A stretch of DNA of 64,000 nt from Amphiduros pacificus (GCA_949316495.1 OX439000.1:69756570-69820569), one strand, 5' to 3'; shown: positions 1 through 44,163, numbered from the stretch's first letter. Translations and numbers: made by a program. The notes: generated from the sequence alone by a model not told the origin.

Positions 1-31708
<31,708 letters not shown>

Positions 31709-31740
31709 CGCCAACCGCCTGAAAAACAATACATCCAAAT

Positions 31741-32463
31741 AAGGCACCATTCTAAACCACAACATGAAATTCTAATTCTGAGAGGTCAAATCACCAGACA
31801 TTTATAATCTATAAAATACACACTTTTTGTCGTGAGTATGTTTAGCCATTTTAAATAATTATTAAATGCATACCACTTGTGACTAAGGTGTTACTTGAGT
31901 TTGACACATAACTTGAGACTGAGGTGTGCAAAATATTTTGTGAGCCCTCTATAATTTATTTTGGTGCACTGAGTAAACGGATGTAAATTGAGTTTTACTA
32001 TGTTTTCAAATCTACAAAACAATTATATTATTACTCATAATAAATACAAATGCAGAAATATAAAAAAACATGTGATTAGTCCATTGTGGTCACTCCACAT
32101 AAGGCACCATCCTAAACTACAACATAAAAGTCTAATTCTAAGAGGTCAAATCACCAAACATTCATAATTTATCAAATACACACTTTTTTGTGTTATATCG
32201 TGGTGTGAATATATTTGACCATTCTAAGTATTTATTTAATGCACACCACTTGTGACTGAGGAGTTTGACACATAACTTGAGACTGAGGTGTGCAAAACAC
32301 TTTGTGAGCCCTCTATAATTTATTATGGTGCACTGAGTAAACGGATGTAAATTCAGTTTTACTATGTTTTCAAATCTACAAAACAATTATATTATTACTG
32401 TAAATAAATACAAATGCAGAAATATAAAAAAAAACATGTGATTAGTCCATTGTGATTACTCCA
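31741..32463. repeat. Two-copy tandem duplication of about 360 bp
   Basis: 31741-32100 and 32101-32463 are near-identical, from AAGGCACCAT to CATGTGATTAGTCCATTGTG. A small deletion in the second copy (about 32265) separates them. It lies just upstream of the signal-peptide exon, in the likely 5' intron or promoter-proximal region. Confidence 0.9.
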
Positions 32464-32883
32464 CATCTCTCACATATATATATTTCTTCCACTTATCATG
32501 GTCGGGGTCACATGAGAATGTCTCCAACTCAAGTCCAGAATCTCTGTGTCTTTCTTAGAAAATGATTCATAAATCTCACCAAAGCGTACTTATTTGATGA
32601 AAGCTTATCTAGTTTTGTTTTATTCGCCTTCATTAAGAGTGTAGCACATAAATAACAAGAATGCCTATGATTTTAGGGTTTATAGATTGTTGCGTGATGA
32701 GCAACCCTTTCCACGGCATGGAGGTGACCTCAGATAAAAAACAATAAAGTTGACATGAAAGGCGCTCTATGATAGAAGAATGTATATGCACTCTTTACCT
32801 CTTATGAAACATAGATCAGAATTAGCATGAAAATTTCAGTCCGGCACAGTTCAGAGCTCTCTCATCACTGTAGATATTTTGTA

Positions 32884-33193
32884 CAAACTGCAAATTTTGA
32901 GGGACAGACCGTTGATATTCTGTGCTAACTACGAATGTTGAGGGACAGACCGCTGATATCCTGTGCTAACTGCAAATGTTGAGGGACAGACCGCTGATAT
33001 CCTGTGCTAACTGCAAATGTTGAGGGACAGACCGCTGATATCCTGTGCTAACTGCAAATGTTGAGGGACAGACCGCTGATATCCTGTGCTAACTGCAAAT
33101 GTTGAGGGACAGACCGCTGATATCCTGTGCTAACTGCAAATGTTGAGCGACAGACCGCTGATATCCTGTGTTAACTGCAAATGTTGAGGGACA
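32884..33193. repeat. 41-bp minisatellite, about 7.5 copies
   Basis: Unit includes GAGGGACAGACCGCTGATAT and GTGCTAACTGCAAATGTT. Internal copies are identical and the left-end copy diverges, indicating recent homogenisation. Confidence 0.92.
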
Positions 33194-33578
33194 ATGCAAA
33201 TATTATAAGGCACTCGACCTAACTGGTAATAACTCACGTTCTGGAAGATTTGTATTTGGAAAGTATGGGACGGCCCGTATATTGCAATATATCTCTCCAA
33301 CCAAAGCATTTCCACATGTTTTTGTCCATCTGTATCAAGTTTGGTTGTTGATTTGCTTTACTGATTGTACACATATTAAACATTTTGAATATGGCATTAA
33401 TTACTCTGAATTTAGAATAAGGTTTTCTGCTTTTAGGATTTAGTATTTTGATTATTATGCATGGCATTCTTATTTCAGAACATAAAATTATGATGAAATA
33501 TGAATATAATTATTTGCTTTAATTTTGATGGGAATAATCCAACTCCATGAAGATATATAGATGATTTATTTTCCTTAC

Positions 33579-33657
33579 CTGATGACCATAGCAATATATC
33601 TTCACTCAGACTTGCTTGTCGACCAAAGGTCTGAACCATGAGCATGTCTAACCACAA
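33579..33657 (-). CDS. Candidate exon of an unrecognised minus-strand gene
   Basis: Between TTTTCTAG and GTAAGG. It begins in phase 0 and ends in phase 1, reading LWLDMLMVQTFGRQASLSED then ILLWSS. The exon at 36740-36800 ends in phase 0, so the two join directly. It cannot be joined in frame to the signal-peptide exon at 31.7 kb (that route meets a stop at once), so it is a separate gene or an alternative 5' product. No family recognised. Confidence 0.4.
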
Positions 33658-34539
33658 CTAGAAAATGGATGGGTGATTATAGAAAATGTCTGTCCTCGAC
33701 AAATATCATGTGGATTCTTATCCTTTCAATATTTGAAAGAATGTTTGAAAGGAAGTATCCCACCAAATTTAATTTTTAAAATCCTCAAGCTCAATTAACA
33801 TTTTGTTTTATTTTAAGACAAATGGGAAGCACATTGCTACTTGACTTCCATAATTATTATCAATTATATGAGTACTTATGGAAACTTATCTCAAAAAAGA
33901 AAAGTGAATTATTAAGACGTGTGAAGGGGCATTATTTTCAATATTTAGTCAAAATTTCCAAACTGGTGAATCAAGTAGAAAACAGGGGGGGGATATTTCA
34001 GAAGTCAGCAATAGTCAGAAATTCTATTCTAGGTCACATGGCCTTACAAAATAAGGTGATTACATGGACATAATTCACGAAGCACAAAGTAAGAGGAAGA
34101 GGAAAAGAAAGGAAACAGTGCATTGCCACCCAAGTCCTCATTGGAAGCCTACTTTTTATAGGTAGCAAAAAAGTAAAAGTTAAAAAAAGAGAATTTGTAT
34201 GCAATTTCCTTTTTGAAAATGATATTTATATTTCTCCATCCCCCAAATATCTCCATCCCCCAAATATCAAATGGCCTGTTCAGAGTGCCACCATCCCAAA
34301 CTTACTGCCTGAGAGTACGAATCGAATGTGATTTCATTTATGTAAATCTACGCAAGGATTATGAATAAAATGCATCACAGATTGACATGTACACAGAAAT
34401 ATCTGACGTATACACACCAGTCCTCGTCATCTCCGATTGCAATATATGCAATTTGTTACAATATTATTACATATATTTATTATTGCTCTAGGAGTTGCAC
34501 ACAAAAGGTATATAAGATATGTATAAACCTGTTACCAGT

Positions 34540-36310
34540 TTGTATAAACCTGTTACCAGTTTATCAAAGTGGACCTCTTACAAACTTTCATGAGTTGCCC
34601 ACTAGGTTATATCTCTTTCATACTTTCATAATTTTAACCCATGGAGGCTGGGTTGGAATTGAAAAACCCAGAATTCAGGACTGAATTAAATTTTGATATC
34701 CTGATTTAGGGATGATGCAAAGTTAAAATGATACCCTGACTTTGGGGTGATACAATAAGAAAATGATACCCTGTTTTTTGGAGTTCTATGAAAGTAACCC
34801 CCACAGTCAGCCAGCCCAGCAATCTCTGTGTACATGTGACAAATTTATAGCAGTGTTGAATTTCAGATGTGGGTGCAGATCCAGTGTTAAGGTGTGGGAA
34901 TTTGGTCACACATGTCTTGACCTCCACGACAGGCAGCCAGAGAGTTAATACTTAGTATATTGGACAGAGAGAGAGTGGGTTGGGACTTTCTCTTGTGCCG
35001 TAAAAAAATAAACACTTTTAACATTTTGATAGACAGTGGTATTACCAGATGACATGTGAGACACAACATTCAGCTCAATTGCAATTAGTAGTGGATATTA
35101 TAACACAGAATTTTGGAGCGATATGTACTTCTGAGGAGCCCGCAGATCACAAACCTGGCTGTCAGTGTCACAGACCAGACTGGTGGACACCTCAATTGCA
35201 TAAATAAACATAGAATTGAAATGTTTTTTTTTGCAAATGTAGAATATATGCCAGTCAGTGTAGTCTACATTTACTGCAACATCAAAATGATGAGAAAATA
35301 TAAATATCATTTTCAAAAAGGAAACTGTATACAAATTCTTAAAAAAAAGACTTTGTTGTTAATATAATGTTGCCTATTTTACAGGCAAAATATAAAAAAA
35401 AAACAAATATCATGGTCTGCCATCTCATAGCAAATCTAAATATACCAAAATAAGGAAGAGGTGGTCTCTCTCTCATTGTATAAAAAAAGCATTGGAACTC
35501 GCCACATATCACCCTTAGAGCAATAAACTTTTCATAGTGATGTAAACCCTCCATTGTTCCTAGCGTCCATTTTCGTCAATGGCTTGTACTCTATTTTCCA
35601 CAAAAAGACCATGCTTTAAAAAGGTTTCCAGTGATTGTGCTATCCAAAATAACCCAAAAGTGCATGTGCTTACATGTGCACAGTTGACCTCTTGGAAATG
35701 GTGTCAATGCTTCCATGATAGTTCTCTAGTTTTGCAGTTAACTATTTATTTTTATTTACAATACAGAATTAGACTTTGAAATATATGTACAATGGATGTA
35801 TCAGTGCAATATGTCCAGTAAAAAAAGATGCATCAGTGCATTCTCACATCAAACTCGGCCCATATTGAAGTTGGCTACTTGTGGCTTATTATGCCTAACT
35901 CAAGGAGGATAGACGCATTGTAACATATATCAGACAAACATTAACATTGAGAGAATGCTTCTCTTGTTATGAGTCAGGTTTTGGTCAGTTAAATCATAAA
36001 TTTCTTTCAAATCATTAATGCAAGATAAGCTTAGAAACGTACTTGCTGGTATTGCCAGCAGATCTGTGTGATGTTTGATGCAAGTGATGTACACATTTTG
36101 AAATCAATTCTTGTGAGGTCACCAAGATGTGGTGCCCTCTATATTATCAAAATCATGATCTTTCTGGTGCAATCCATACATTTAGACGTATGCATTTCTT
36201 CATTTTAGTCAATATTAGCCGAAACAGCTGACGTCTATACAGGTCCAAAGTGCCTCGAGAACGTTGGATGGTGATTTGCCCCATGAACTATTTAAAGACA
36301 TGTGAAAGGG
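34540..36310. repeat. Diverged segmental duplication, copy A
   Basis: Shares, in the same order and orientation, several blocks with 39376-40200: ACAAACTTTCATGAGTTG, CATGGTCTGCCATCTCATAG (35411), ATAACCCAAAAGTGCATGT (35649) and GGTGATTTGCCC. Spacing has changed through indels. It could be an old duplication or two copies of one long unclassified transposon. Confidence 0.55.
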
Positions 36311-36739
36311 GCCACACACCCCACTAATCTCTTGCTAATCTCTCACATTTTTAATCTCCTCCACTGGTACCCTGACCGGAGACTTTCCTCTTCTTGACAG
36401 GTATTTTGGCTCCAGGGAAAAACACATAATGCTCAAAATGTCCATTCAAACGCTGACTCTCATTTTTGGTTTTACCTTTTGTCTGACTATTGAGTATGCC
36501 GTGTGGCCATGAAATGTTAAAAGCATTAAATGTATATAAGATATATTTCTATCCTCATTTTTCTACATATTTAGGCAAAATTGTAGTATCATGAAAAGGC
36601 ATAGAAGTGTCGCTTTCAAAATTGTTCAAAACGTCTACAGTACCTGTAATTATTATCACTCATGAACAGGACTTCAAATAAAAATCACATAAAAGGCTAA
36701 GAAGATAAACACAAACTGATTTCATTTTTCTTTCTATAC

Positions 36740-36800
36740 CTGAGCAAGTTGAAGCACCAAAGAATTCTCACTTTGACATTCTTTTGGCACTATCCAAAAC
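36740..36800 (-). CDS. Candidate exon, phase-compatible with 33579-33657
   Basis: Between TTATACAG and GTATAG, reading FWIVPKECQSENSLVLQLAQ. It ends in phase 0. It fits the next candidate exon to give a helical, Leu/Trp-rich segment. It is short, and the upstream partner (ending in phase 2) was not found. Confidence 0.35.
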
Positions 36801-37077
36801 CTGTATAAAAGATGTAGGATATCTAAACAACATAGACATTCATATTATGTCTTTGCAATCTCCTGTATACTTATGCCATCGCCGATACATTTATAATGAT
36901 AATAATGATTAGAATGATAATAAAAGCTTGATTTAGAGATGGCAACCATGAAAATAATTTGGTTATTGGTTAGGTCCTATCATTAATTTAAAACATTTGA
37001 AACATTAGATTGACAGAATGATATGTGGTGCAAAGCTTTTAATGCATATAATTTTACACAGTAATACTATCCACAAA

Positions 37078-37393
37078 GACCACGGAAGGGGCGCAGTTGG
37101 TTAGAGTGCCAGCTTTTTAGCACCAGTTCCTCTGTGGTGATCCAAAGGTCGTTGGTTCGATCCCCGGCCATGCTGAGATTGAACTCATGATACAATTTCC
37201 CATATGAGCTGAGGCCCGTGCCTTAAGGGTTAACCCGTTGTCCTTGTAAATCTGTGACCGGGTGGGTTGTCATGTCAAGGACCTACGACATGACAATTCA
37301 GTGAGGCAGCACTATATCTGCTACAAGTAGGTCTCATCACGAAATGACTGGAATAATGTTGAAAGTGATGTAAAACCCCAAACAAACAAACAA
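37078..37393 (+). mobile_element. Intact tRNA-derived SINE
   Basis: Pol III box A-like (GGCGCAGTTGGTTAGAGTGC) and box B-like (GGTTCGATCCC) sequences lead into a conserved body and the tail GTAAAACCCCAAACAAAC with a short AAAC repeat. A perfect 12-bp target duplication, ACTATCCACAAA, lies at 37066-37077 and 37394-37405. Insertion is therefore young. The tRNA-like head should not be called as a tRNA gene. Confidence 0.9.
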
Positions 37394-37432
37394 ACTATCC
37401 ACAAACATGTTGCTTAGAGCAAACCTAATATT

Positions 37433-37592
37433 ATTATTTAATTTGCAGATATCTCAGGTATTCTTTAAACACCATCAGCTCTTTTGCTTCTCGAAAATCT
37501 TCTTGGGAACATATATTTTGAAATAGATTTGGTATATCTTTCACCCAGCACTGAATAATGGCTGCATTCCATGAAGAAATAATATTCATTAT
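37433..37592 (-). CDS. Weak candidate terminal exon
   Basis: The minus-strand frame reads WNAAIIQCWVKDIPNLFQNI then CSQEDFREAKELMVFKEYL and stops after RYLQIK. The acceptor could be at AATGCAG or ATTATTCAG. It lies 400 bp downstream of the 38-kb candidate exon and just upstream of the SINE. It has protein-like composition but no confirmed partner. Confidence 0.25.
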
Positions 37593-37992
37593 TCTTTACT
37601 CTCCGAGAAGCGCTGACAGATTCCACTTATTCTTTCAACATTTCGTTTTCCACACTTTTCAATGTGTTTGTTGTGTGCACTTCAGGAAAAGCAATTATGG
37701 CAAACTAAGACGGTCTGCCAGAAATCCCCAGGAAGAATATCACAAAATCATCTTCTTTGAAACTATGAAAATAATGTGAACTAGCTGTGTGTATAATGTG
37801 TAGATCAATTGGGGACAGTGGGGAAAAATACCTTTTATAATTTTGTTAATACTAATAGTGTACTGGATACAGTAGGATTATATTTCTTGATTTCATGTTA
37901 TAATTTTGTGGATTCCCTCCTTTATTTGACATGGTTTAAGTGATCCGATGTTAATATTTCTTGACGTTGAATGTTCATACCTCTAGAGTGCA

Positions 37993-38307
37993 TTATTCGC
38001 ACACTGTTTTTACGCACATCCCATATATTTTCTCCAATGATTTTACCATAGGTAATATCCTGCTAATCAACTCGCACAGTGATAAATATTCCTCCTCTGA
38101 ATATGACACATATTTACCATAATAATCAGGATTACATTCACACAATAACATTTTAACAGTTACTTTATTGTATGTTCCTAGAAAGCGGTCCATTCTCCAA
38201 GGACAGTGCTGATGCGGACGATATTGACCTCGGAAAACATACTCATTCAGAATATCTGGAGCATATCTCACCAACCACAACCAGAGCATAGCAAAATGGA
38301 TAGTATC
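37993..38307 (-). CDS. Candidate exon or gene fragment, 104 codons
   Basis: After a TTTGTAG acceptor the frame reads DTIHFAMLWLWLVRYAPDIL, later RPHQHCPWRMDRFLGTYNKV, LLCECNPDYYGKYV and EYLSLCELISRILPMVKSL, closing at TAA (37993-37995). Composition is protein-like (mixed C, W, charged residues) and unlike the surrounding AT-rich noise. Internal GTAAAT or GTAAAA sites could be real donors, so the end is uncertain. Its start (IHFAMLWLWLVRYAP) loosely echoes SLVLQLAQLWLDMLM of the 36.8/33.6-kb exons, suggesting the same gene or a duplicated exon. No family recognised. Confidence 0.4.
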   Translation of the reverse strand, partial: DTIHFAMLWLWLVRYAPDILNEYVFRGQYRPHQHCPWRMDRFLGTYNKVTVKMLLCECNPDYYGKYVSYSEEEYLSLCELISRILPMVKSLEKIYGMCVKTVCE

Positions 38308-39185
38308 CTACAAATATATGTATAATATCTGATATGCAATTAGAGAACCTCTTCAATAGATATCAACATTCTCCTAAAGTTCTCAGAAAGACAAATAAAA
38401 AGTGTAAACCCTACATTTAACCCAGCTTATGAATGTAGCTTTGAGTCCAGTATGTAGGCATCACTTTACCGTTAGAATTTTATACAGCAGAATACCTGGC
38501 AGCAATTTGTGACATGACATACATGACAAATGAATGATTACTAAAATGCTACAGGACGGACAGTTACACTGGCAGACATTAGACTTTTTTCACAGTGGTT
38601 ACACTTTGGATAGCGTTTTGAATAATAGAAAAGTCATATTGCATGCAACTTATACTTTGATAAATCTTATTCAAGCAATGCACATCATATGACAAGTCAA
38701 AACGAATCACATATATACAACCAAAGTAAAAACTATCATGGGTTTGAATAGCAGTGTCATTATTTGGTCAAAGGCTGTTTATGAGCCGGCGGAGTTGGAA
38801 TGTTTACCGGATTGTATCTATATGTCAGCTAGTCTAGTGATTCTAGAAATCTCACTTATTTCACGTTAGTATTAAAATGAAAATGTAGATCATGGCAAAT
38901 ACATGTAATGTGTCTGACAACTAAATGATACACTTAATATTCAATGTATGCTTAGCGTATATGCCTACCTACAGAGAACCAACTGGAAAAGAATCTTTCA
39001 AGTTTATTTTAAAATTTATTTCATTTCTAAATAGAAAAATGAAGAAATGAGGTTATTTTGGATTCAATAATAATATTACAACAAATAGCACTTTACAAAT
39101 ATTGTGAAATTATATTGCAGGGAAGACTCTGCTCATATAATCAATGAGATTTAAAATGCCACCGACAAGGGTACCATCCCAGTGG

Positions 39186-39375
39186 TGAAAAAATTGTGAA
39201 GTGATGTTTTTTACGACCCTTTCAGCAACTATGGCCATATCAGGTCGAGCCTTGCAACCAGTGTGAAAGTAACAATGCGGCCGTGGGAGTCGAACCCACC
39301 ACCTCCCATCCTCCACTTATATAACCATTAAAGGCACAGATGCTACACTCTACCGACTGTGCTAGTGGGGCAAGT
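39186..39375 (-). mobile_element. Second SINE type with 14-bp target duplication
   Basis: On the minus strand it starts GCCCCACTAGCACAGTCGGT (box A) and has GGGTTCGACTCCC (box B), then a non-tRNA body. It is bounded by perfect 14-bp repeats, TACCATCCCAGTGG, at 39172-39185 and 39376-39389. It is different from the other SINE family in body and tail. Confidence 0.85.
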
Positions 39376-40200
39376 TACCATCCCAGTGGACCTTTACAAA
39401 CCTTTATGAACTTGTCCACAAGGTCATATCCCTGTCATGAAAGGACATAAAACTCAAAACGTCATTTCACTCGGTTTGAATTGATGAATAGAATCAGACT
39501 ACATTGATATATTGGAACAACAAAGTTCAGTTGAGTTTGTGTTATACATATTGTACCCTATATTATTGGCAAATATTTTAAAAAAATCAAATTATCATGG
39601 TCTACCATCTCATAGCAAACTCATATCTGAAACTTTTTATTTTGTCATCATAATTACTTAAAAGCAAATATGAAAAACAATATCAGAAGTTATAGAAATC
39701 TGATAGTAGATGGCCTCTACCATTATATTGAGGCTGACCAGTGGAATTGCCAATATAAATCGCCAAACATCTAAAAAGGTATTGGAAAAGTCTAACTCAT
39801 CCTATATCACACTCAGGGCAATACCGACTCTTCATAGGCTCTCCCTTTTTCTCGTCAAAATGCCATGCTTTAAAAAAGTTTATTGTGATTTATTATATTC
39901 ATGCTGTGCTGTCCAAGATAACCCAAAAGTGCATGTCAATGTTTCCATGATACTCTTGTTTCGCAGTTATTCAATTCTTAACAGAATTAAGAATATAGAA
40001 TTAGAATTTCTATATCTCAAAAACATATCGAATATTATAATCACTTTTTTATTGTGAAATAGACCATGATTTCAATGAAGAAATATGTGTAGGAATAATG
40101 CTCAGATCTATGTGTGGTGATTTGCCCACTATTTTGACATGTCAAAGTGACCACACATACCCCATCTCAACAAACATCTCAACAAACACCTGTAGAGTAA
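39376..40200. repeat. Diverged segmental duplication, copy B
   Basis: Counterpart of 34540-36310: CATGGTCTACCATCTCATAG (39596), CCATGCTTTAAAAAAGTTT and ATAACCCAAAAGTGCATGT (39920). The SINE at 39186-39375 interrupts its left end. Confidence 0.55.
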
Positions 40201-41910
40201 AGTCTCAAAAGTGGGACATTAAAAATATGAGCTGGCATGGAGAGATCACTCATCATGTCATTTTTGGCTATGGTTTCAGTACAGTGAACGTTTCAGTATT
40301 TCACTCGACCTATTTCAGACAAGCAGTGTGTGTCCTGAATGATGGAGGGGGGTGGAGGGGGGGGGGGGGTATTAGATATAACCATGCTCTGGATACTCAG
40401 TTCTCAGAAAGGTTCAGGACAATCACAATATTCGGGGAATTCTGATTAATCTCAAATATAATTATTAACACTTTGCACAAACTATAACCCCGCTGCCTAA
40501 TGAATTTCCTACACACTCTCCTGCAATGGGTAATATAGGAATAAAGGTTCAAATGATATGACTTTGCCATAGCATATAAACCAATTTAGGTCCCTGGAAA
40601 ACATACCTGGGACAAAACTCTCTTGACAATATCCCCCCCTAAGACAACCAAATAAAATATAATATAATATATGAATTTTAAAATATTACAATGCGTCCAT
40701 CATAAAAGTTTCGTACTGCTCAATACATTAACAAATGTATATAGAATCTACTGCATATTTCATATGAAATTAACAATCATGTATAAGGTGTAGATAGTCT
40801 TGCCAATCAGAGCTGACTTTTAAGTATATGTTGGTTGCTAACACGTGAAGATATACTGGTATTCAAGCTGTACCAGGAAGTAGATTGCTTTTGCCTCAGG
40901 TGCATATAATTTAACTGGTAAAAAAGCCTCTTAAGGTGGTGCTTCAGGAATTGCCACTGATACCTTTTTCAGTTAAACTAGATTTGACAGTACCTACTTC
41001 TTTTAATGATATGATTTGATAGAATATACATGTTCTTAATATACATATCCATCAACTGCCCCTCATATAGAGTCCACCAATACAAAACAATTGCATTTGA
41101 AATAAATTTGAAATAATTTCCTCTCAATTCTGATGCAAAATCTTCAATTTATTCTTGATATATATATTTTTTGATGTTATGTCATTTTAATATCTTTCTC
41201 TTGTGAAGTATTTCAATCAGTCAAAGTTGTTATATTGAGGAAAAGAACATTTCTGTTCAAGATATTACTTGTAAACAGATTATTTTGTCATCTAGCAATT
41301 TGTTTTTTCCACATATGAGATTTATTTTATTTCAATCTAAATGGAAATGTAGGGCAAGATTATTGATAAGATTATTGATGTATCCCATTCGTAAAAAATA
41401 TCATCATAATATTGTCAGCTTACAAACGTCCCAAAATGTTTGTTCAACCCCATCTTCAGTCGTTATGAAATTAAATAAAAATAGATATATTTGAAATTCA
41501 TGCTGCTGTAGTTCTCCACAGTGCAAAGTTGTACCCTGATGGCCTGGCGAATCGCCCTTGCAGAACCTTAGATATAGGCTTGTAAAAGAGAGTGCTAAAA
41601 TTAACTAGTATTAAAGTTCAAATGAGGAGATATTGTACTTTGTGAGTTTTCTAATAATCTGGTCATACATGTAGATATGTTTTGTAATAGCTAATTTGGT
41701 CTAAATTTCAGGTTTCTCTGGCTCTGCAAGTTTATCCATGTTGACGCATCCGTATAATCCAAAATAAGGAATATGGAACTCACTCAGACTAACTTGACTC
41801 TACCTCGCTTTGTATAGTTCAAATACTATAGAAATATTCATTTCACCCAGATTTTGTATGAACTTCGGAGTTTGGAGGAATCGTTTTCTTATGCAAGTGT
41901 GTGTTTAGTG

Positions 41911-42490
41911 CAATGAATGAATAGTTGCCTAGAGGCACATCAACCGCCAAGGTCATTTAGTGCCTAAAAATGGCAAAAACATAAAGGTTTGACTAGATAA
42001 TAATGCATAACAAAATATGACTTTAAATACCATTTGATGTTTTGTGGTTCTTGATAAACAGGTCAATGGCCTAAGTAAACAAGAGTTCCAACCTTAAAAT
42101 TGGTTAAAAAGCCCTATTTGGTTTAAAAACGATACTATCACAGAAGTATCTACAGTATCAAATAACCTATGTAAATCTTGAACATTAAAATACTGATTCC
42201 TAATAATATCAAAATCGATACATTCAATTAAAACATGTTTGATAGTCAAATGACTATGTCCTATTCTTATACGAGTTAAAACGAACTCATCTCTTCAGCT
42301 CTTTTCAGAAGCACCTTTAGTTTTACCAAGAATAGGCTTGATTTCATGCAATTTATTAAAAATAACTTTGTCCCAGCGCAATTGCCATTTAGAACGTAAA
42401 AATGCAGTAATGTATTTCTTAAACTCTGTATATGGAATAAGTATATCAATCGGGCGTTTATCCAACGCTGCTTTGGTAGCTTGGTGCATG
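41911..42490 (-). mobile_element. 5'-truncated non-LTR retrotransposon (LINE) 3' fragment
   Basis: On the minus strand, 42489-42298 reads HQATKAALDKRPIDILIPYT, then WQLRWDKVIFNKLHEIKPIL. After an in-frame TGA (42295-42297) the same frame continues RDEFVLTRIRIGHSHLTIKH, VLIECIDFD and SFLNQIGLFNQF, ending at TAA (42094). This is the typical C-terminal tail of a LINE polyprotein: W.xxWD..NKL..IKP, then TR.RIGH.hLT and ..L.EC..F. A Cys-rich segment usual between H.LT and the EC motif is absent. The 3' UTR runs to an ATTC-type tail near 41911. Confidence 0.75.
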
Positions 42491-44100
42491 TGCGTACATG
42501 TGCGTGTGAGTATGTGGATGTGCGTGTCCTCATATATGCGTGTGCAACAAGAATACAGCTAAACAAAACGAGATATTCGGAAGGTTTCACAATATGTTTG
42601 CCTGATTTTCAGAAGGAGTTGTTTTGAGTACATGAATTGATGACGTTTTTCTCAGCAAAAGTGAACTTATAAGCCAGGCCGACACCAATGAGTAAAGTAT
42701 CGTACACATTGGTCTTTTATAAAAAAAAAAGTACTTCAGAACAAGATGTCACTTATTTCTTGAAAACTTCAAGGGGTTGTCAGGACAAAAACGTTTTTTT
42801 GAACATGTTAGGACATGAAATGGTTTAATTACCATGTTTAATCTCAATTAAAAATAACAGTTCACAAGATTTCAAGATTAACAAGTATAGTTGCATCTCC
42901 ATAAACGTAACTATTGTAGTAGTTTTCAGCAGAAAATGACCAGATTTTATAGCCGCTTTTCTTGGCTTCAGCTCTCATAAATGATTTAACGCCCAAATAA
43001 GGTGAAATGCACTCGCCGCAATTGCCTATTCAACTTTATAATTTAATTTCATTCTCTATGTCATATGTATTCTCTTATATATAAAAAAACAAAATGGGAA
43101 TATGTGGTAAGCACAGGCAGAGTGATGAGTCATTACTGGGGCGTCTACAAACACCGACAGTTATAAAATCTTCAGAGCACTCACGAGATCCGGTGGTGAG
43201 TAAGTAACTCGATTAAGCCCTATATTGTCTTCTCTGATGAAGACGAAGAAGGAAGTCATGATCAGCAAGTGACATAGCTCACCTCATCCCGGTTTAAATG
43301 TAGTAAAGCTGGTTTATAGAACATAACATTGATACATTTACTTTATGTGTATACCTTGTACTTTCACCCCAGTAATGTTTATAACTTGATATAAGATAAT
43401 TTAATTATAGTATTTCAAAATATAACTAACAGGGAAGGTTTTTCAGACATTGATTATAAGGAGTAAAAAATAAAAAGATAAACAGTTGAACAGTTGAAAG
43501 ATAAATGTCTGTATTGGCTAAACTGAACATGAAGACTTTACAAGTGATATTTTTGAAGAATGGCTTTTTCTTGACGGTTGTATAACACCTTATTTCCATT
43601 CCCTCTTAGGTGTTTTTGTAGCAATGTAAGGCACGGACCCTGAGGTCAAATCATGAATTGCCGACCAAGGTAAATGGGATCCGTATTACTCTGAAATTGA
43701 ATGGCAAACTCATATTCGATGACAACAGTCATTTCAAATAGTACCCTGTTAAGCAAGGCATTCTTACATCATAACTTGTTCAAACGTGTTCATTTTGATT
43801 CGCCGCACTTCGTCATCAATCAATCATTCTAAACATTACATAAAAACCAGCAAAGTAAGTTTGGGGTGGAGCTCAATATTGATAAGGTTGGTGGGCGGGA
43901 AATTTGATTTAATTGGAACAAATGATGAATCGATGAATATGTACGGGAGTGGCCATTCCCAAGAATTTTTTTTACAGTATTGTCTTATTTATGTCATCTT
44001 GAAAAAAATAGTCCTGCTTGGATAATAACAAAGAACATTGCCCTTGTATTTCAATATTTGATTTATTTGTATCTAATGTCCCAGAAGCATAAATTAGTAA

Positions 44101-44163
44101 AGTCAGGTCAGATAAAAGCCTTTCAATAGGACTCAGGTCAGATAAAAGCCTTTCAATAGGACT
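44101..44163. repeat. Perfect 30-bp direct duplication
   Basis: AGGTCAGATAAAAGCCTTTC plus 10 more bases occurs twice head to tail. Confidence 0.9.

Noticed and set aside
37086-37170. tRNA gene on the plus strand
   Set aside because: Boxes A and B are present but belong to a SINE with target duplication and a retroposon tail; no complete cloverleaf.
37993-38289. IL-17-like cystine-knot cytokine (CPW ... CEC ... LEKIYGMCVKTVC)
   Set aside because: The motif order is suggestive, but the cysteine spacing is not that of IL-17, no signal peptide exon was found, and the N-terminal part resembles the Leu/Trp-rich exons nearby.
39285-39375. tRNA gene on the minus strand
   Set aside because: Head of a second SINE type bounded by a 14-bp target duplication.
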